Origin: CAG-390 sp045544735
GTDB lineage: Bacteria > Bacillota > Clostridia > Oscillospirales > CAG-272
Direction of reading: 5' to 3'
NCBI GenBank assembly: GCA_045544735.1
Contig: JAZPZM010000090.1
Location: forward strand, 1 to 25,960
DNA: 25,960 bases
Position numbers and translations under genes: made by a program. Positions 1 to 8,073 of the stretch are shown here, in pieces; the stretch's first letter is position 1; the number at the start of each line of letters is the position of its first letter. The notes under the pieces are model-generated. The model saw nothing but the letters and a program-made list of their open reading frames with translations. It was not told the DNA's origin and did not search any database.

Positions 1-11
1 AAACGTTAAGG

Positions 12-51
12 AAAAAAGTGGTTGAAGCCGCGAGGCTTCAACCACTTTTTT
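12..51. terminator. Rho-independent terminator, bidirectional
   Basis: A 13-bp perfect stem (17-29 with 34-46) closes a GCGA tetraloop. It has an A-run on the left and a T-run on the right, so it can act in both directions. It lies about 50 bases beyond the stop of the minus-strand zinc-ribbon gene and most likely ends that transcript. Confidence 0.85.
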
Positions 52-101
52 AATTGAATGCTTTTTAGCAAAAAGCTGTTTTTAGGCTTTTGTGCTTGAA
101 A

Positions 102-761
102 TTACAGAATAGAGGGGCGGTACAGATCGCCGTTTTCGGCAATATAAATGTATCTCGTCTGGTCAGGGGTGGAAAATTCGGGGTCCTCAATGCGGGTAAC
201 CGAGATCTTCTTGCCGTCTACGAATGCGGTGTAGTCCTTCGCGCTGCACTTCAAGGTAGACGTGCCAAGTCGCCAAGCACCCAAAAGAATGCCGATGATG
301 AAGCAGCAAGCCATTATGGACAAGCAGCAAGCCAAGTAGCATACTGCAGCCTTAAGCATAAAACGAATGCAGGTTTTGAGGACCATACCCTCGGGAGCAC
401 GCTTGCGTATCATTAAAATACCGGGCAGACAAGTGAGGAAGAACAAGGCGAAGAAAAACGCTGCTGCAAGTAGTGAAAAAAGAAAGGATATAAAACTACC
501 TTCTGCGAAAAGGAGTACTACCCCAATCAAAGGCAACATCACCGCGCAAGCAGCGGGGGCAGAGCCAAGAATGCCCGCCAAAAGCTGTGTAGAGGTGGTG
601 TACCTTGCCTTAACCTCTGCGTGTTCGTGTACCTTGTGACCGCCGATCTCGTGTTGAAGGGGAGCTTGTCCGTTTGCGACAGTGCCGCAGTTAGCGCAAA
701 AATTGCCGGCTAATTCGCTGCCGCAATTTGAGCAAAAGGTTTTTTTGGTGTTTGTGTCCAT
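102..761 (-). CDS. Zinc-ribbon domain membrane protein of unknown function
   Basis: The 219-residue product begins with a short zinc-ribbon made of two CxxC knuckles (Cys10/Cys13 and Cys22/Cys25). A hydrophilic linker and two or three strongly hydrophobic stretches (about residues 60-80, 87-115 and 133-160) follow. The C-terminal 50 residues are hydrophilic and end in a short Tyr-rich tail. The start is supported by AAAGGAG a few bases upstream of the ATG. Zinc-ribbon plus membrane segments is a common, functionally unassigned architecture in Firmicutes, and I do not recognise a specific family. The gene lies downstream of LRR genes on the same strand but is separated from them by about 140 bases with a TATAAT-like box, so it may have its own promoter. 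Function is not inferable from the sequence. Confidence 0.8.
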   Translation of the reverse strand: MDTNTKKTFCSNCGSELAGNFCANCGTVANGQAPLQHEIGGHKVHEHAEVKARYTTSTQLLAGILGSAPAACAVMLPLIGVVLLFAEGSFISFLFSLLAAAFFFALFFLTCLPGILMIRKRAPEGMVLKTCIRFMLKAAVCYLACCLSIMACCFIIGILLGAWRLGTSTLKCSAKDYTAFVDGKKISVTRIEDPEFSTPDQTRYIYIAENGDLYRPSIL

Positions 762-799
762 TTTTTTCTCCTTTGTTGAAAAAATATTTATTTTTACGC

Positions 800-805
800 A
801 TTATA
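800..805 (-). promoter_or_regulatory. Candidate -10 box for the zinc-ribbon gene
   Basis: A perfect TATAAT on the minus strand sits about 40 bases before the ATG of the zinc-ribbon gene, embedded in a small inverted repeat (ACGC at 796-799, GCGT at 806-809). I see no convincing -35 box at 17 bases, so the promoter assignment is weak. Confidence 0.35.
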
Positions 806-898
806 GCGTAGAAAATCAAGCTGTGATGGGGGAGTACGATTGTGATATACGGGAGGGCGGTATTTCGCTTCCTGCAATCTTCTCCCGTCTTTTATCGT

Positions 899-1090
899 TT
901 ACGTGTCTGTGCAACAAACCGTATAGTTGGTCGATAGGTTATCCCAAGCCTCGTCCTTTTGGATAGCATTCCACTTCGCGGTCGTGCCGTTAAAGTTGAT
1001 TTTCGTAAGGGAATAGCACCGGCTGAATGCAAAGCCGCCTATGCTTGTGATGCTCTTGGGAACGTTTACGGTCTCGAGCGCGAAGCGCGC
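899..1090 (-). pseudogene. 3' remnant of a BspA-like LRR surface-protein gene
   Basis: This stretch encodes about 60 residues that almost repeat the C-terminus of the large LRR protein encoded at 2296-4392: the last LRR unit (PKSITSIGGFAF), the FNGTTAKWNAI segment and a terminal CTDT. The DNA is nearly identical over roughly 150 bases, and one uninterrupted block is over 60 bases long. Nothing homologous to the rest of an LRR gene precedes it. Upstream in gene direction lie the hairpin array at 1078-1138 and then the end of a different LRR gene in another reading frame. No ribosome binding site or signal peptide is present, so I read it as a truncated duplicate, not a small gene. It could also be the end of a gene whose 5' part was deleted. 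Confidence 0.75.
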
Positions 1091-1138
1091 TTCACTGCGG
1101 CGAAGCCGCGACTTCACGTAAAACGCCTCGCGTTTTAC
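1078..1138. repeat. Array of three hairpins with TTCAC linkers
   Basis: Three different perfect hairpins follow one another: 1078-1090 (5-bp stem), 1097-1109 (5-bp stem, GAA loop) and 1118-1138 (9-bp stem, CTC loop). Each spacer contains TTCAC (1091-1095 and 1113-1117). The array sits between the end of an intact LRR gene and a truncated LRR copy, and the intact gene's TAA stop lies in the third stem. The first hairpin partly coincides with LRR coding sequence, so the left boundary is uncertain. The layout matches the larger array at 18308-18402. Confidence 0.7.
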
Positions 1139-2217
1139 TTACTCACGTCTCCGTCGGTGCAGTGGATGGTGTAATCGCCGGTGCGTGCATTCCAACTGAA
1201 GTCAAGCACTCCCCCTAAGTTTACATATTTGTCCACGGCATTCCACTGTTCGATAGTACCGCCGTAATTTATGCTCGTGAGCGAGGTGCAACCGGAGAAC
1301 GCCCTCTCCCCAATGCTTGTAACGCTGTCGGGGATGGTTACGCTCGTGAGCGAAGAGCAATCGCTGAACGCGGAGGTGTCAATGCTCGTAACGCTGTCGG
1401 GGATGGTTATGCTCTTGAGCGACTTAGAAGCCCAGAACGCATGATCGCCAATGCTCGTAACGCTGTCGGGGATGGCTATGCTCGTGAGTGAGGTGCAATG
1501 GGAGACCGCATGAGAACCAATAGTTTTGGCGTTTTCGTGTATCCCAAAAGAGCTTACGTTTCTATTAATAACTTCATATAGAACAACGTATGGATTGCTG
1601 CTGTTTCCGAGATATTTGCCATTGTTATACTCATTATATTTAAGCGAGGTGCAATCGCCAAACACGCCAACGCCAATATCCGTAACGCTATTCGGGATAG
1701 TTATGCTTACGAGCGAGGTGCATTTGTAGAACGCCCTCTCTTCAATTCTCGTAACGCTATCCGGAATGGTTACTTCGGTAAGTAATTTATCACCGTGATA
1801 TTCTCCACGGGAATTGGTTGTAAATGCTTCTTTCCCGATTGTCGTAACAGGCTTGCCATCGTGGGTCGCAGGGATAACTATGTGAGCATCCTGGCAGCTT
1901 CCTCTACCCGAAACCGAATAGCTTTCGCCGTCGTAGTTGAGTGTGTATTCAAGGCCCTCGCTCGGCTTAGGCTCTGCCTTTCCGCAAACGGTGCAAACGC
2001 CGTTTGAGTAGGTATGCTCGTGGGGGAGGATGATGTCGAGGATTGAGTTTGTATTATCGCCCTTGCCGTTCTGATCGTCATCCTTGATCTCTGCGCTTGT
2101 GGAGTTTTTGTCGTCGTCGCCGTCATTGTGGTTGTCGTCGCCCGAGCATCCTATGAAGCAGGCGGACGCTATGAGAAGCGCGAGAATCAGTAGAAAGAGT
2201 TTTTTTGTGAGTTTCAT
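1135..2217 (-). CDS. BspA-like leucine-rich-repeat lipoprotein
   Basis: The 360-residue product has a lipoprotein-type signal peptide (basic start, hydrophobic core, FIGC with Cys24). An Asp/Asn/Lys-rich spacer (about residues 25-60) and a His/Cys knuckle (HTYSNGVCTVCG) follow. The rest is a BspA/LRR_5-type domain with about 23-residue repeats of the form IPDSVTSIGxxAFxxCxSLTS, ending in a CTDG motif. Family knowledge predicts a surface-exposed adhesion or binding protein held by a lipid anchor; the ligand is unknown. AAAAGGAG precedes the ATG. The larger LRR gene ends 78 bases upstream on the same strand with no obvious terminator between them, so co-transcription is likely. The last residues and the TAA stop fall inside the hairpin array at 1078-1138, so the native C-terminus may have been altered by that element. 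Confidence 0.85.
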   Translation of the reverse strand: MKLTKKLFLLILALLIASACFIGCSGDDNHNDGDDDKNSTSAEIKDDDQNGKGDNTNSILDIILPHEHTYSNGVCTVCGKAEPKPSEGLEYTLNYDGESYSVSGRGSCQDAHIVIPATHDGKPVTTIGKEAFTTNSRGEYHGDKLLTEVTIPDSVTRIEERAFYKCTSLVSITIPNSVTDIGVGVFGDCTSLKYNEYNNGKYLGNSSNPYVVLYEVINRNVSSFGIHENAKTIGSHAVSHCTSLTSIAIPDSVTSIGDHAFWASKSLKSITIPDSVTSIDTSAFSDCSSLTSVTIPDSVTSIGERAFSGCTSLTSINYGGTIEQWNAVDKYVNLGGVLDFSWNARTGDYTIHCTDGDVSK

Positions 2218-2295
2218 TTTTGATTTCTCCTTTTTATTTTGTTTTTGTTCCTACGCAGTAATGGGTGAATTAAAGTTGGAGACGGTTTTATTTAG

Positions 2296-4392
2296 TTATG
2301 AATCCGTGCAGTAGACGGTATAGTTTTCCGATAGGTTATCCCAAGCCTCGTCCTTTTGGATAGCATTCCACTTTGCGCTCGTGCCGTTAAAGTTGATTTT
2401 CGTAAGGGAATAGCACCGGCTGAATGCAAAGCCGCCTATGCTTGTAATGCTCTTGGGGATGCTTACGGTCGTGAGAGCGAAGCACTCAGAAAATGCGGCG
2501 TAGCCAATGCTCGTAACACCCTCAGATATGGTTACGGTTTTGAGCGACTCACAACCGTAAAACGCTCGATCGCCGATGCTATTGACGGAAGAGGGAATAG
2601 TTATGCTCGTAATCGAGGAGTAGCGGAACGCCTCGTCTCCGATGCTCGTAACGCTTCCGTCGGTGGGAATAACGCTCGTCTTGCATCCGAGCAGGAGCAT
2701 TTTCGTTCCCGTATTGATAAGGCAGTTGCCCGTGCTGTGGAAGTACGGATTGTTTTTGTCTACGCTTATGCTTGTAAGCGTGGGACAGCTGCTGAACGCG
2801 CCGATACCAATAAAATCAACGCTTGCGGAAATGCTTATGCTCGTTATCGAGGAGCAGCCGAAGAACGCGCTCGGTGCAATAGTGGTAACGCCCTCGGGGA
2901 TTTTTACGTTTTTGATGGCGCTATCCTCAAACGCTCCCGATTCGATCCTCGTAACGCTTCCGTCGGAGGGAATGACGCTTGAGTTACAGCCGAGAATAAG
3001 ATTATTGTCTGCCGTTATGATAAGGCAGTTGCCCGCGCTGTGATAAACGGGGTTCTTTTTATCAACGGTTATGCTTGTAAGAGCGGGGAAGCCGCCAAAC
3101 GCGTCGTTTTCAATCTTCGTGACGCAGGCGGGAATGTTCAGGCTTTTGAGCGCGGGGCAACCATGGAATGCGGCTTCCGCGATGATGGTAACGCTTCCGT
3201 CCGCGGGGATGGTGCTTGTGTTGCAGGCGCGGATAAGCGTTTTCGTTGCGGTTTCGATAAGGCAGTTGTTCTTGCTGTGGTAAACGGAGTTGCCCTTATG
3301 AACGCTTATGCTGTTGACGGAAGGGGAGTGGTCGAGCACGTACTTGCCGATGCTTGTAACGCCCTTGCCGAATGTGATAGACTCAAGCGCGACGCAATCC
3401 ATAAACGCACCTTCGCCTATGGTCTTGACGCTGTCGGGTATCTTTATTTCCTTAACTGTTTGGCAGGCGAAGAACGCATATTCGCCTATGCTCGTAACGT
3501 TGCGACCTATGACGATGGTGTGAGCGTTGTGAGAAAACTCAAAGGCGTTCTTGCCAATGGTAGTGACGCTGTCCGGAATGTATATTACAGAGTACTGAAC
3601 GGCGTGGTAAAAGGCGTTGTCCGCAACTCTCGTAACGGGCTTGCCGTTGTAGGTGGAGGGGATAAAGAGGTGGGTGTCTTTGTTCGTGCCGATTCCCGTA
3701 ACGGAATAGCTCTTGCCGTCGGAGTTGAGCGCGAAGGCAAGTCCCTCGCTTGCGGGATGGTTCGTTTCACCGCATACGGTGCAGAACATATCTACGAAGT
3801 TATGGTCAGCAAGCGGAAGCTCCCTTGTTTCAGCCGCGCCGCACGCGCAGGTGCGCTTTTCAAGACCTACTTCAAGGCAGGTGGACACTTTGGCGGTAGT
3901 CCACGGTCCGAAGGAATGCGTGTGTGGTACATCGGGCGCAGGAACGGTGGTTTCGGGCGCGGGAGTGGTGGTTTCGGGTGCGGGAACGGTAGTTTCGGGC
4001 ACAGGAACGGTGGTTTCGGGCGCGGGAACAGTGGTTTCAGGCGCGGGAACGGTGGTTTCAGGCGCGGGAACGGTGGTTTCGGGCGCGGGAACGGTGGTTT
4101 CGGGCGCAGGAACGGTAGTTTCAGGCGCGGGAACGGTGGTTTCGGGCGCGGGAACGGTGGTTTCGGGCGCGGGAACGGTGGTTTCAGGCGCGGGAACGGT
4201 GGTTTCGGGCGCAGGAACGGTAGTATCGGGAACGGTGGTGTCGGGAACGGTGGTGTCGGGTGCGGCGGTAGTGACGCTTGGCGTAGTTTCCGCGGGCTCG
4301 TTTGACGTGCCAACGATACAACAAGTTACGAGGCAACCTATAGCCAAGATAAGTACGATAGCTAATGCGATGATTTTTTGAGTGCGAGTCAT
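2296..4392 (-). CDS. BspA-like LRR surface protein with PAPETTV-repeat stalk
   Basis: The 698-residue product starts with a hydrophobic anchor (MTRTQKIIALAIVLILAIGC; Cys20 or Cys24 could be lipidated, otherwise an uncleaved signal anchor). It continues with a Thr/Pro stalk of three PDTTV pentads and thirteen PAPETTV-type heptads, a His/Cys module (HSFGPWTTAKVSTC, then CxCG and CTVCG), and about 450 residues of LRR_5 repeats. The LRR region is interrupted three times by a related module containing YHS, NCLI, a second Cys and a DGSVT motif. I chose the ATG at 4392 because AAAAGGAG lies directly upstream; an in-frame ATG at 4422 has no such site. The likely role is surface binding or adhesion, with the stalk crossing the cell wall. 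Its 3' end is duplicated at 899-1090. Confidence 0.87.
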   Translation of the reverse strand: MTRTQKIIALAIVLILAIGCLVTCCIVGTSNEPAETTPSVTTAAPDTTVPDTTVPDTTVPAPETTVPAPETTVPAPETTVPAPETTVPAPETTVPAPETTVPAPETTVPAPETTVPAPETTVPAPETTVPVPETTVPAPETTTPAPETTVPAPDVPHTHSFGPWTTAKVSTCLEVGLEKRTCACGAAETRELPLADHNFVDMFCTVCGETNHPASEGLAFALNSDGKSYSVTGIGTNKDTHLFIPSTYNGKPVTRVADNAFYHAVQYSVIYIPDSVTTIGKNAFEFSHNAHTIVIGRNVTSIGEYAFFACQTVKEIKIPDSVKTIGEGAFMDCVALESITFGKGVTSIGKYVLDHSPSVNSISVHKGNSVYHSKNNCLIETATKTLIRACNTSTIPADGSVTIIAEAAFHGCPALKSLNIPACVTKIENDAFGGFPALTSITVDKKNPVYHSAGNCLIITADNNLILGCNSSVIPSDGSVTRIESGAFEDSAIKNVKIPEGVTTIAPSAFFGCSSITSISISASVDFIGIGAFSSCPTLTSISVDKNNPYFHSTGNCLINTGTKMLLLGCKTSVIPTDGSVTSIGDEAFRYSSITSITIPSSVNSIGDRAFYGCESLKTVTISEGVTSIGYAAFSECFALTTVSIPKSITSIGGFAFSRCYSLTKINFNGTSAKWNAIQKDEAWDNLSENYTVYCTDS
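3936..4257 (-). repeat. Tandem 21-bp and 15-bp coding repeats (Pro/Thr stalk)
   Basis: Thirteen near-identical 21-bp units encode PAPETTV with rare variants (PVPETTV, PAPETTT). They are followed in plus-strand direction by three 15-bp units encoding PDTTV. The units differ at only a few, mostly synonymous positions, which suggests recent expansion by slippage or unequal recombination. The low complexity keeps several other frames open, so overlapping open frames here are artefacts. Confidence 0.9.
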
Positions 4393-4433
4393 TGTTTTTC
4401 TCCTTTTGGTGATTTTAAGCATATGTCAAGTAT

Positions 4434-4455
4434 GAAAAGCGGACGATAGCTTTTC
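4434..4455 (-). terminator. Possible terminator after the ABC exporter operon
   Basis: A 7-bp perfect stem (GAAAAGC with GCTTTTC, 8-base loop) begins 6 bases after the TAG stop of the second ABC gene. The following T-tract is weak, so it may be only a moderate terminator. It separates the ABC operon from the LRR genes on the same strand. Confidence 0.4.
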
Positions 4456-4460
4456 GTATT

Positions 4461-6329
4461 CTATGCAAACTGCGAGTTATAAAGCGAGGCGTAAAAGCCG
4501 CCCGCGGCAAGCAGAGTGGCGTGGTCGCCCTGCTCGATGACGTTTCCGTCCTTTACGACGAGGATTACGTCGGCGTTTTGTATCGTTGAGAGGCGGTGCG
4601 CTATTACGAAGCAGGTGCGCCCGTGCATAAGGCGGAGCATCGCCTCGCCTATCTGCTGCTCGGTGCGCGAGTCGACGTTCGAGGTCGCCTCGTCAAGTAT
4701 CAGCATCGGCGAGTCGGCAAGCATTGCGCGTGCTATGGTGATAAGCTGCTTTTGCCCCTTCGAGATGCTTACTCCGTTGTCGGTCAGCACCGTGTCGTAG
4801 CCGTCGGGGAGCGAGTCGATAAAGGTATCTATCTTCGCCGCGCGTGCCGCCGCGATTATCTCCTCGCGCGTCGCGCCTTCTCTGCCGTAGGCAATATTTT
4901 CGGCAACCGTGCCGCCGAAAAGCCAAGTGTCCTGAAGCACCATCGTGTACGCGGCGCGAAGGGACGAGCGCGTTATTTCGGGTATCGCCGTACCGTCAAT
5001 GCGTATCTCACCGCTGTCAACGTCGTAAAAGCGCATCAGGAGATTGATTATCGTGGTCTTGCCCGCGCCCGTCGGTCCGACGATGGCAACGGTACTGCCT
5101 CGTTTGACTTTGAGCGTCAGGTTTTTTATTATCGTTTTTTCGGGCAGATAGCCGAATTTTACGTTCTCAAAATCCACCTCGCCCGTCACGCTCTCAAGCG
5201 TGCGCGCGTCGGGCGCGTCCTCGCGCTCGGGTGCTTCGTCAAGAATGCGGAATATTCTCTCTGCGGCGGCAAGCGCGGATTGCAGGTCAGCAAGTATGTT
5301 TGCAAACTCGTTTATAGGACCAGAAAAGCGGCGCGAATACTGCACGAACGAGGAAAGGAAGCCAAGCTCGATGAAGAATATTGAGCCTGCGCCGACCACG
5401 CCCGTCAGCGATAGCATATAAAAGATGCCGCCGAGCATTATGATAAGGGAAATAGAAAGGTTGTTTATGAAATTTACCGACGGACCGATGGCGGCGCCGT
5501 GGTAGTCCGCCTCGTAGTAGGCGGCGCACGCCTCGGCGTTCTTTTCGTCGAATTTTGCCGAAATGGTAGCCTCTCTGCCGTAGGCGTGAATAGTCTTCTG
5601 CCCCGAAAGCATCTCCTCGGCGTAGCCGTTAAGCTCGCCAAGCTTTGCGCTGCGGCGGCGGAACAGCGGGCGCACCTTCGTGGTGCGGCGGCGTGCGATA
5701 AGCAGGGAGATAGGAACGGTTACGACGAACACAAGCACCAGCACGGGGGAGATGGACAGCATCATCGCCACCGAGCCGACGACGGTAATTACGCTTGCGC
5801 AGATCTGCAAAAGGTCGTGCGAAAGGGAAGTGTTTACCGTGTCAACGTCGTAGGAAATGTGGCTTATAATGTCTCCCGTCTGGTGACGGTCAAAGTACCC
5901 TACGGGCAAGGTCAGCAGATGCTCGAAAAGGTCGCGGCGCAAGGTGTACGTTATGCGCTGACCGAGCTTTACGAGCGTTAGGGCAAGCAAGAGCGAAAAC
6001 AGCGCGGACAGAATGTAAAATACTGCCATAAGCACGACGTAATACGTCGCCGTGGGGATGTCCACCTGCCCTGCGCCCGGCTCTATTGCGTTTATCGCAA
6101 GGCCCGAAAGCTTTGGCCCGAACAGCGCAAGCACGTTTGAGGATATCATAAGAACGAAGGCTACAAGCAGTATGAGCTTGTGCTTAAAAAGGTATTTGCC
6201 GAGGCGCAAAAGCACCGCGCGGCGCGTTTTCTTGTCAAGCTTTTTTGCCTTTTGTGAGTTGTTGGGATTTTTCTGCGTGCGGGGGTCGGCAAGCATAGCC
6301 TTGCCGCCGCCAAAGCCTCCTCTATTCAA
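4461..6329 (-). CDS. ABC exporter half-transporter, consensus-site subunit
   Basis: This is a fused membrane-plus-ATPase subunit of the multidrug/lipid exporter type (six-helix exporter domain, then NBD), about 622 residues. The NBD has Walker A GPTGAGKTT (near 417-425), a deviating signature ISKGQ (near 520) and Walker B LILDEATS with the catalytic Glu (near 545). Its partner upstream has the complementary set, as in heterodimeric exporters with one degenerate ATP site. The start is unusual: a GTG at 6338 lies directly against GGGAGG, whereas a TTG at 6329 has that site at 8 bases, so I prefer TTG. Either start overlaps the upstream gene's end, showing translational coupling. The N-terminus is Gly-rich, as often seen in this clostridial subgroup. 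The substrate is unknown; the MarR neighbour suggests a toxic or membrane-active compound. Confidence 0.9.
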   Translation of the reverse strand: MNRGGFGGGKAMLADPRTQKNPNNSQKAKKLDKKTRRAVLLRLGKYLFKHKLILLVAFVLMISSNVLALFGPKLSGLAINAIEPGAGQVDIPTATYYVVLMAVFYILSALFSLLLALTLVKLGQRITYTLRRDLFEHLLTLPVGYFDRHQTGDIISHISYDVDTVNTSLSHDLLQICASVITVVGSVAMMLSISPVLVLVFVVTVPISLLIARRRTTKVRPLFRRRSAKLGELNGYAEEMLSGQKTIHAYGREATISAKFDEKNAEACAAYYEADYHGAAIGPSVNFINNLSISLIIMLGGIFYMLSLTGVVGAGSIFFIELGFLSSFVQYSRRFSGPINEFANILADLQSALAAAERIFRILDEAPEREDAPDARTLESVTGEVDFENVKFGYLPEKTIIKNLTLKVKRGSTVAIVGPTGAGKTTIINLLMRFYDVDSGEIRIDGTAIPEITRSSLRAAYTMVLQDTWLFGGTVAENIAYGREGATREEIIAAARAAKIDTFIDSLPDGYDTVLTDNGVSISKGQKQLITIARAMLADSPMLILDEATSNVDSRTEQQIGEAMLRLMHGRTCFVIAHRLSTIQNADVILVVKDGNVIEQGDHATLLAAGGFYASLYNSQFA

Positions 6330-8073
6330 GAATAGCACCTCCCAACTGTGACTCGCTTATTTCGCGGTATATGTCGCACGCGGCAAGCAGCTCCTCGTGC
6401 GAGCCGAGCGCAACTATGCGCCCCTCGTCGATTACGGCTATCTGCTCACAGCTCATTACGGAGCTGACTCTTTGCGCGACGATGAAGGTCGTCGTGCCCG
6501 AAAGCTCGCGCTCGATAGCCGTTCGGAGCGCGGCGTCGGTCTTGTAATCAAGCGCGGAGCTTGAGTCGTCAAGGATAAGTATGCGCGGGCTTCCCGCTAT
6601 GGCACGGGCGATAAGCAGGCGTGGCTTTTGTCCGCCCGAAAGGTTTGCGCCCTTTGCTTCAAGCATATAGGAGTAGCCGCCCTCAAAGCTCTCAATGAAG
6701 TCCGCCGCCTGCGCTATCTTCGCGGCGTGCTCTATCTCCTCGCGCGTGATATCTCTGCCGAAGCGGATGTTTTCCTCAATAGTGTCGGCAACGAGAAAAT
6801 CGTTCTGCATCGCCACGCCGAAAAGGGAGTGAAGCTCCGCGTCGTCGATGGTGCGCACGTCCTTGCCGTCTATGCGCACGCTTCCCGCGCTCACGTCGTA
6901 AAAGCGCATAAGCAAGGAAATTATCGTGCTTTTGCCCGATCCCGTCGCGCCGATCAAGCCAAGGCGCGTTCCCGTCGGCACGGTAAAGTTTACGTCGTGC
7001 AGTATCGTTTTTTTGCCGTTGTAGGCAAAGCTTACGCCGTCAAACACCACGCCGCGCTCATCTCTTGCGGGGTATTCGCTCTCCGTTGCCGAGGGAAGTC
7101 CCTCTGCCGTGTCAAGCACCTCGCTTATGCGGCGGGCGGACGCGTTTGCCTTTGAGTAGATGACGAAAATGCGCGTGATGGACATCATCGCCATTGAAAT
7201 AAGGGTGAAATACTGTATAAATGCGATTATCTTACCGGGCTCGGTAAGTCCGCCGTTTACTCTGTACGCGCCGACGAATACCACCGCGACGAGTCCGAGG
7301 TTCATAAAAAGATTCATCACGGGGTTGGTCGAGGACATTATGGAGTTGGTTCTGCCCTCAACGGCGGCAAGGGCGGCGTTTTCCGCATCGTAGCGGCGCT
7401 TTTCGTAGTCCGTTTTGGACAGCGCCTTGATAACGCGAATGCCCTGCGCGTCCTCGCGCACTACTCTTATCATCGAGTCAACGGCTTTTTGCACGCGCGT
7501 GTACATCGGCAATCCCTTTGCGGTGATGAAGTAAACGCTTACGAATATAAACGGAAGCACGCACGCCATAACGAGCGTCAGTACGCCGTCAAGCGTTGCG
7601 GTCAGCGCAAGTCCACCGATAAGGAATATCGGCGCGCGAATGCCCATTCTTTGAAGGGTGTTTATGAAGTTATGTATATTGTAGGTGTCCGTGGTAAGAC
7701 GGCTCTCAAGGCTTGGCACGGTAAAAGCATCGGTCTTTGCCGCCGAAAGGCGCATCGTGCGCGAAAAAAGGTCGCGGCGCACCTCGCGTGCCACGCCTGC
7801 GGCGTATTTTGCCGCCATTCTGTTTGCAAAAACGTTGCCGACGAGCGCGGCGGCGGCGCAACCGACCATAAGTGCCGCCCAAGACGCGATCCTGCGGATA
7901 ACGGCAGAGGTGTCGACGACGGGCTCATCCGCAAGCGGACGGATGATACCGTCGATTATGTAGCTGAGTATATACGGTATCGCAAGCTCGGAGAGGGTTG
8001 CAAGCACCTTCACCGTCAGCGACACCGACATAGCGCCCGCGTAGGGGCGCAGGTATTTCAGTATTTTCTTCAT
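6322..8073 (-). CDS. ABC exporter half-transporter, degenerate-site subunit
   Basis: The 583-residue product has an N-terminal six-helix exporter domain and a C-terminal ATPase domain. Walker A is GATGSGKST (near 373-381), the signature is LSGGQ (near 477) and Walker B is ILILDDSSS. An Asp thus replaces the catalytic Glu, the hallmark of the degenerate-site subunit in heterodimeric exporters. The canonical LSGGQ here would complete the active site of the partner encoded at 4461-6329. The ATG overlaps the TGA of the MarR gene (ATGA), and its own TAG stop lies inside the start region of the next gene, so the three genes form one coupled operon. The product acts in the cytoplasmic membrane, probably exporting a drug, lipid or peptide; the substrate cannot be read from the sequence. 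Confidence 0.92.
   Translation of the reverse strand: MKKILKYLRPYAGAMSVSLTVKVLATLSELAIPYILSYIIDGIIRPLADEPVVDTSAVIRRIASWAALMVGCAAAALVGNVFANRMAAKYAAGVAREVRRDLFSRTMRLSAAKTDAFTVPSLESRLTTDTYNIHNFINTLQRMGIRAPIFLIGGLALTATLDGVLTLVMACVLPFIFVSVYFITAKGLPMYTRVQKAVDSMIRVVREDAQGIRVIKALSKTDYEKRRYDAENAALAAVEGRTNSIMSSTNPVMNLFMNLGLVAVVFVGAYRVNGGLTEPGKIIAFIQYFTLISMAMMSITRIFVIYSKANASARRISEVLDTAEGLPSATESEYPARDERGVVFDGVSFAYNGKKTILHDVNFTVPTGTRLGLIGATGSGKSTIISLLMRFYDVSAGSVRIDGKDVRTIDDAELHSLFGVAMQNDFLVADTIEENIRFGRDITREEIEHAAKIAQAADFIESFEGGYSYMLEAKGANLSGGQKPRLLIARAIAGSPRILILDDSSSALDYKTDAALRTAIERELSGTTTFIVAQRVSSVMSCEQIAVIDEGRIVALGSHEELLAACDIYREISESQLGGAILE
6338..6343 (-). promoter_or_regulatory. Shine-Dalgarno GGGAGG deciding a TTG start
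   Basis: On the minus strand GGGAGG is followed after 8 bases by TTG (6329-6327). The only other upstream start, GTG at 6338, overlaps the site itself. The site lies inside the last codons of the upstream ABC gene, consistent with coupled translation. Confidence 0.55.

Noticed and set aside
849..888. Inverted repeat ACGGGAG...CTCCCGT as a terminator after the LRR remnant
   Set aside because: The loop is 26 bases and no T-tract follows, so a working terminator is doubtful.
3040..4381. Long plus-strand open frames rich in Gly or in VVSGAGT repeats opposite the LRR stalk
   Set aside because: They are frame shadows of the 21-bp repeat, with no ribosome binding site or domain; the minus-strand frame has signal, stalk and LRR domain.
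4393..4422. Upstream ATG at 4422 as the start of the large LRR protein
   Set aside because: It would place KITKRRKT before the signal segment and has no ribosome binding site, whereas AAAAGGAG sits just before the ATG at 4392.
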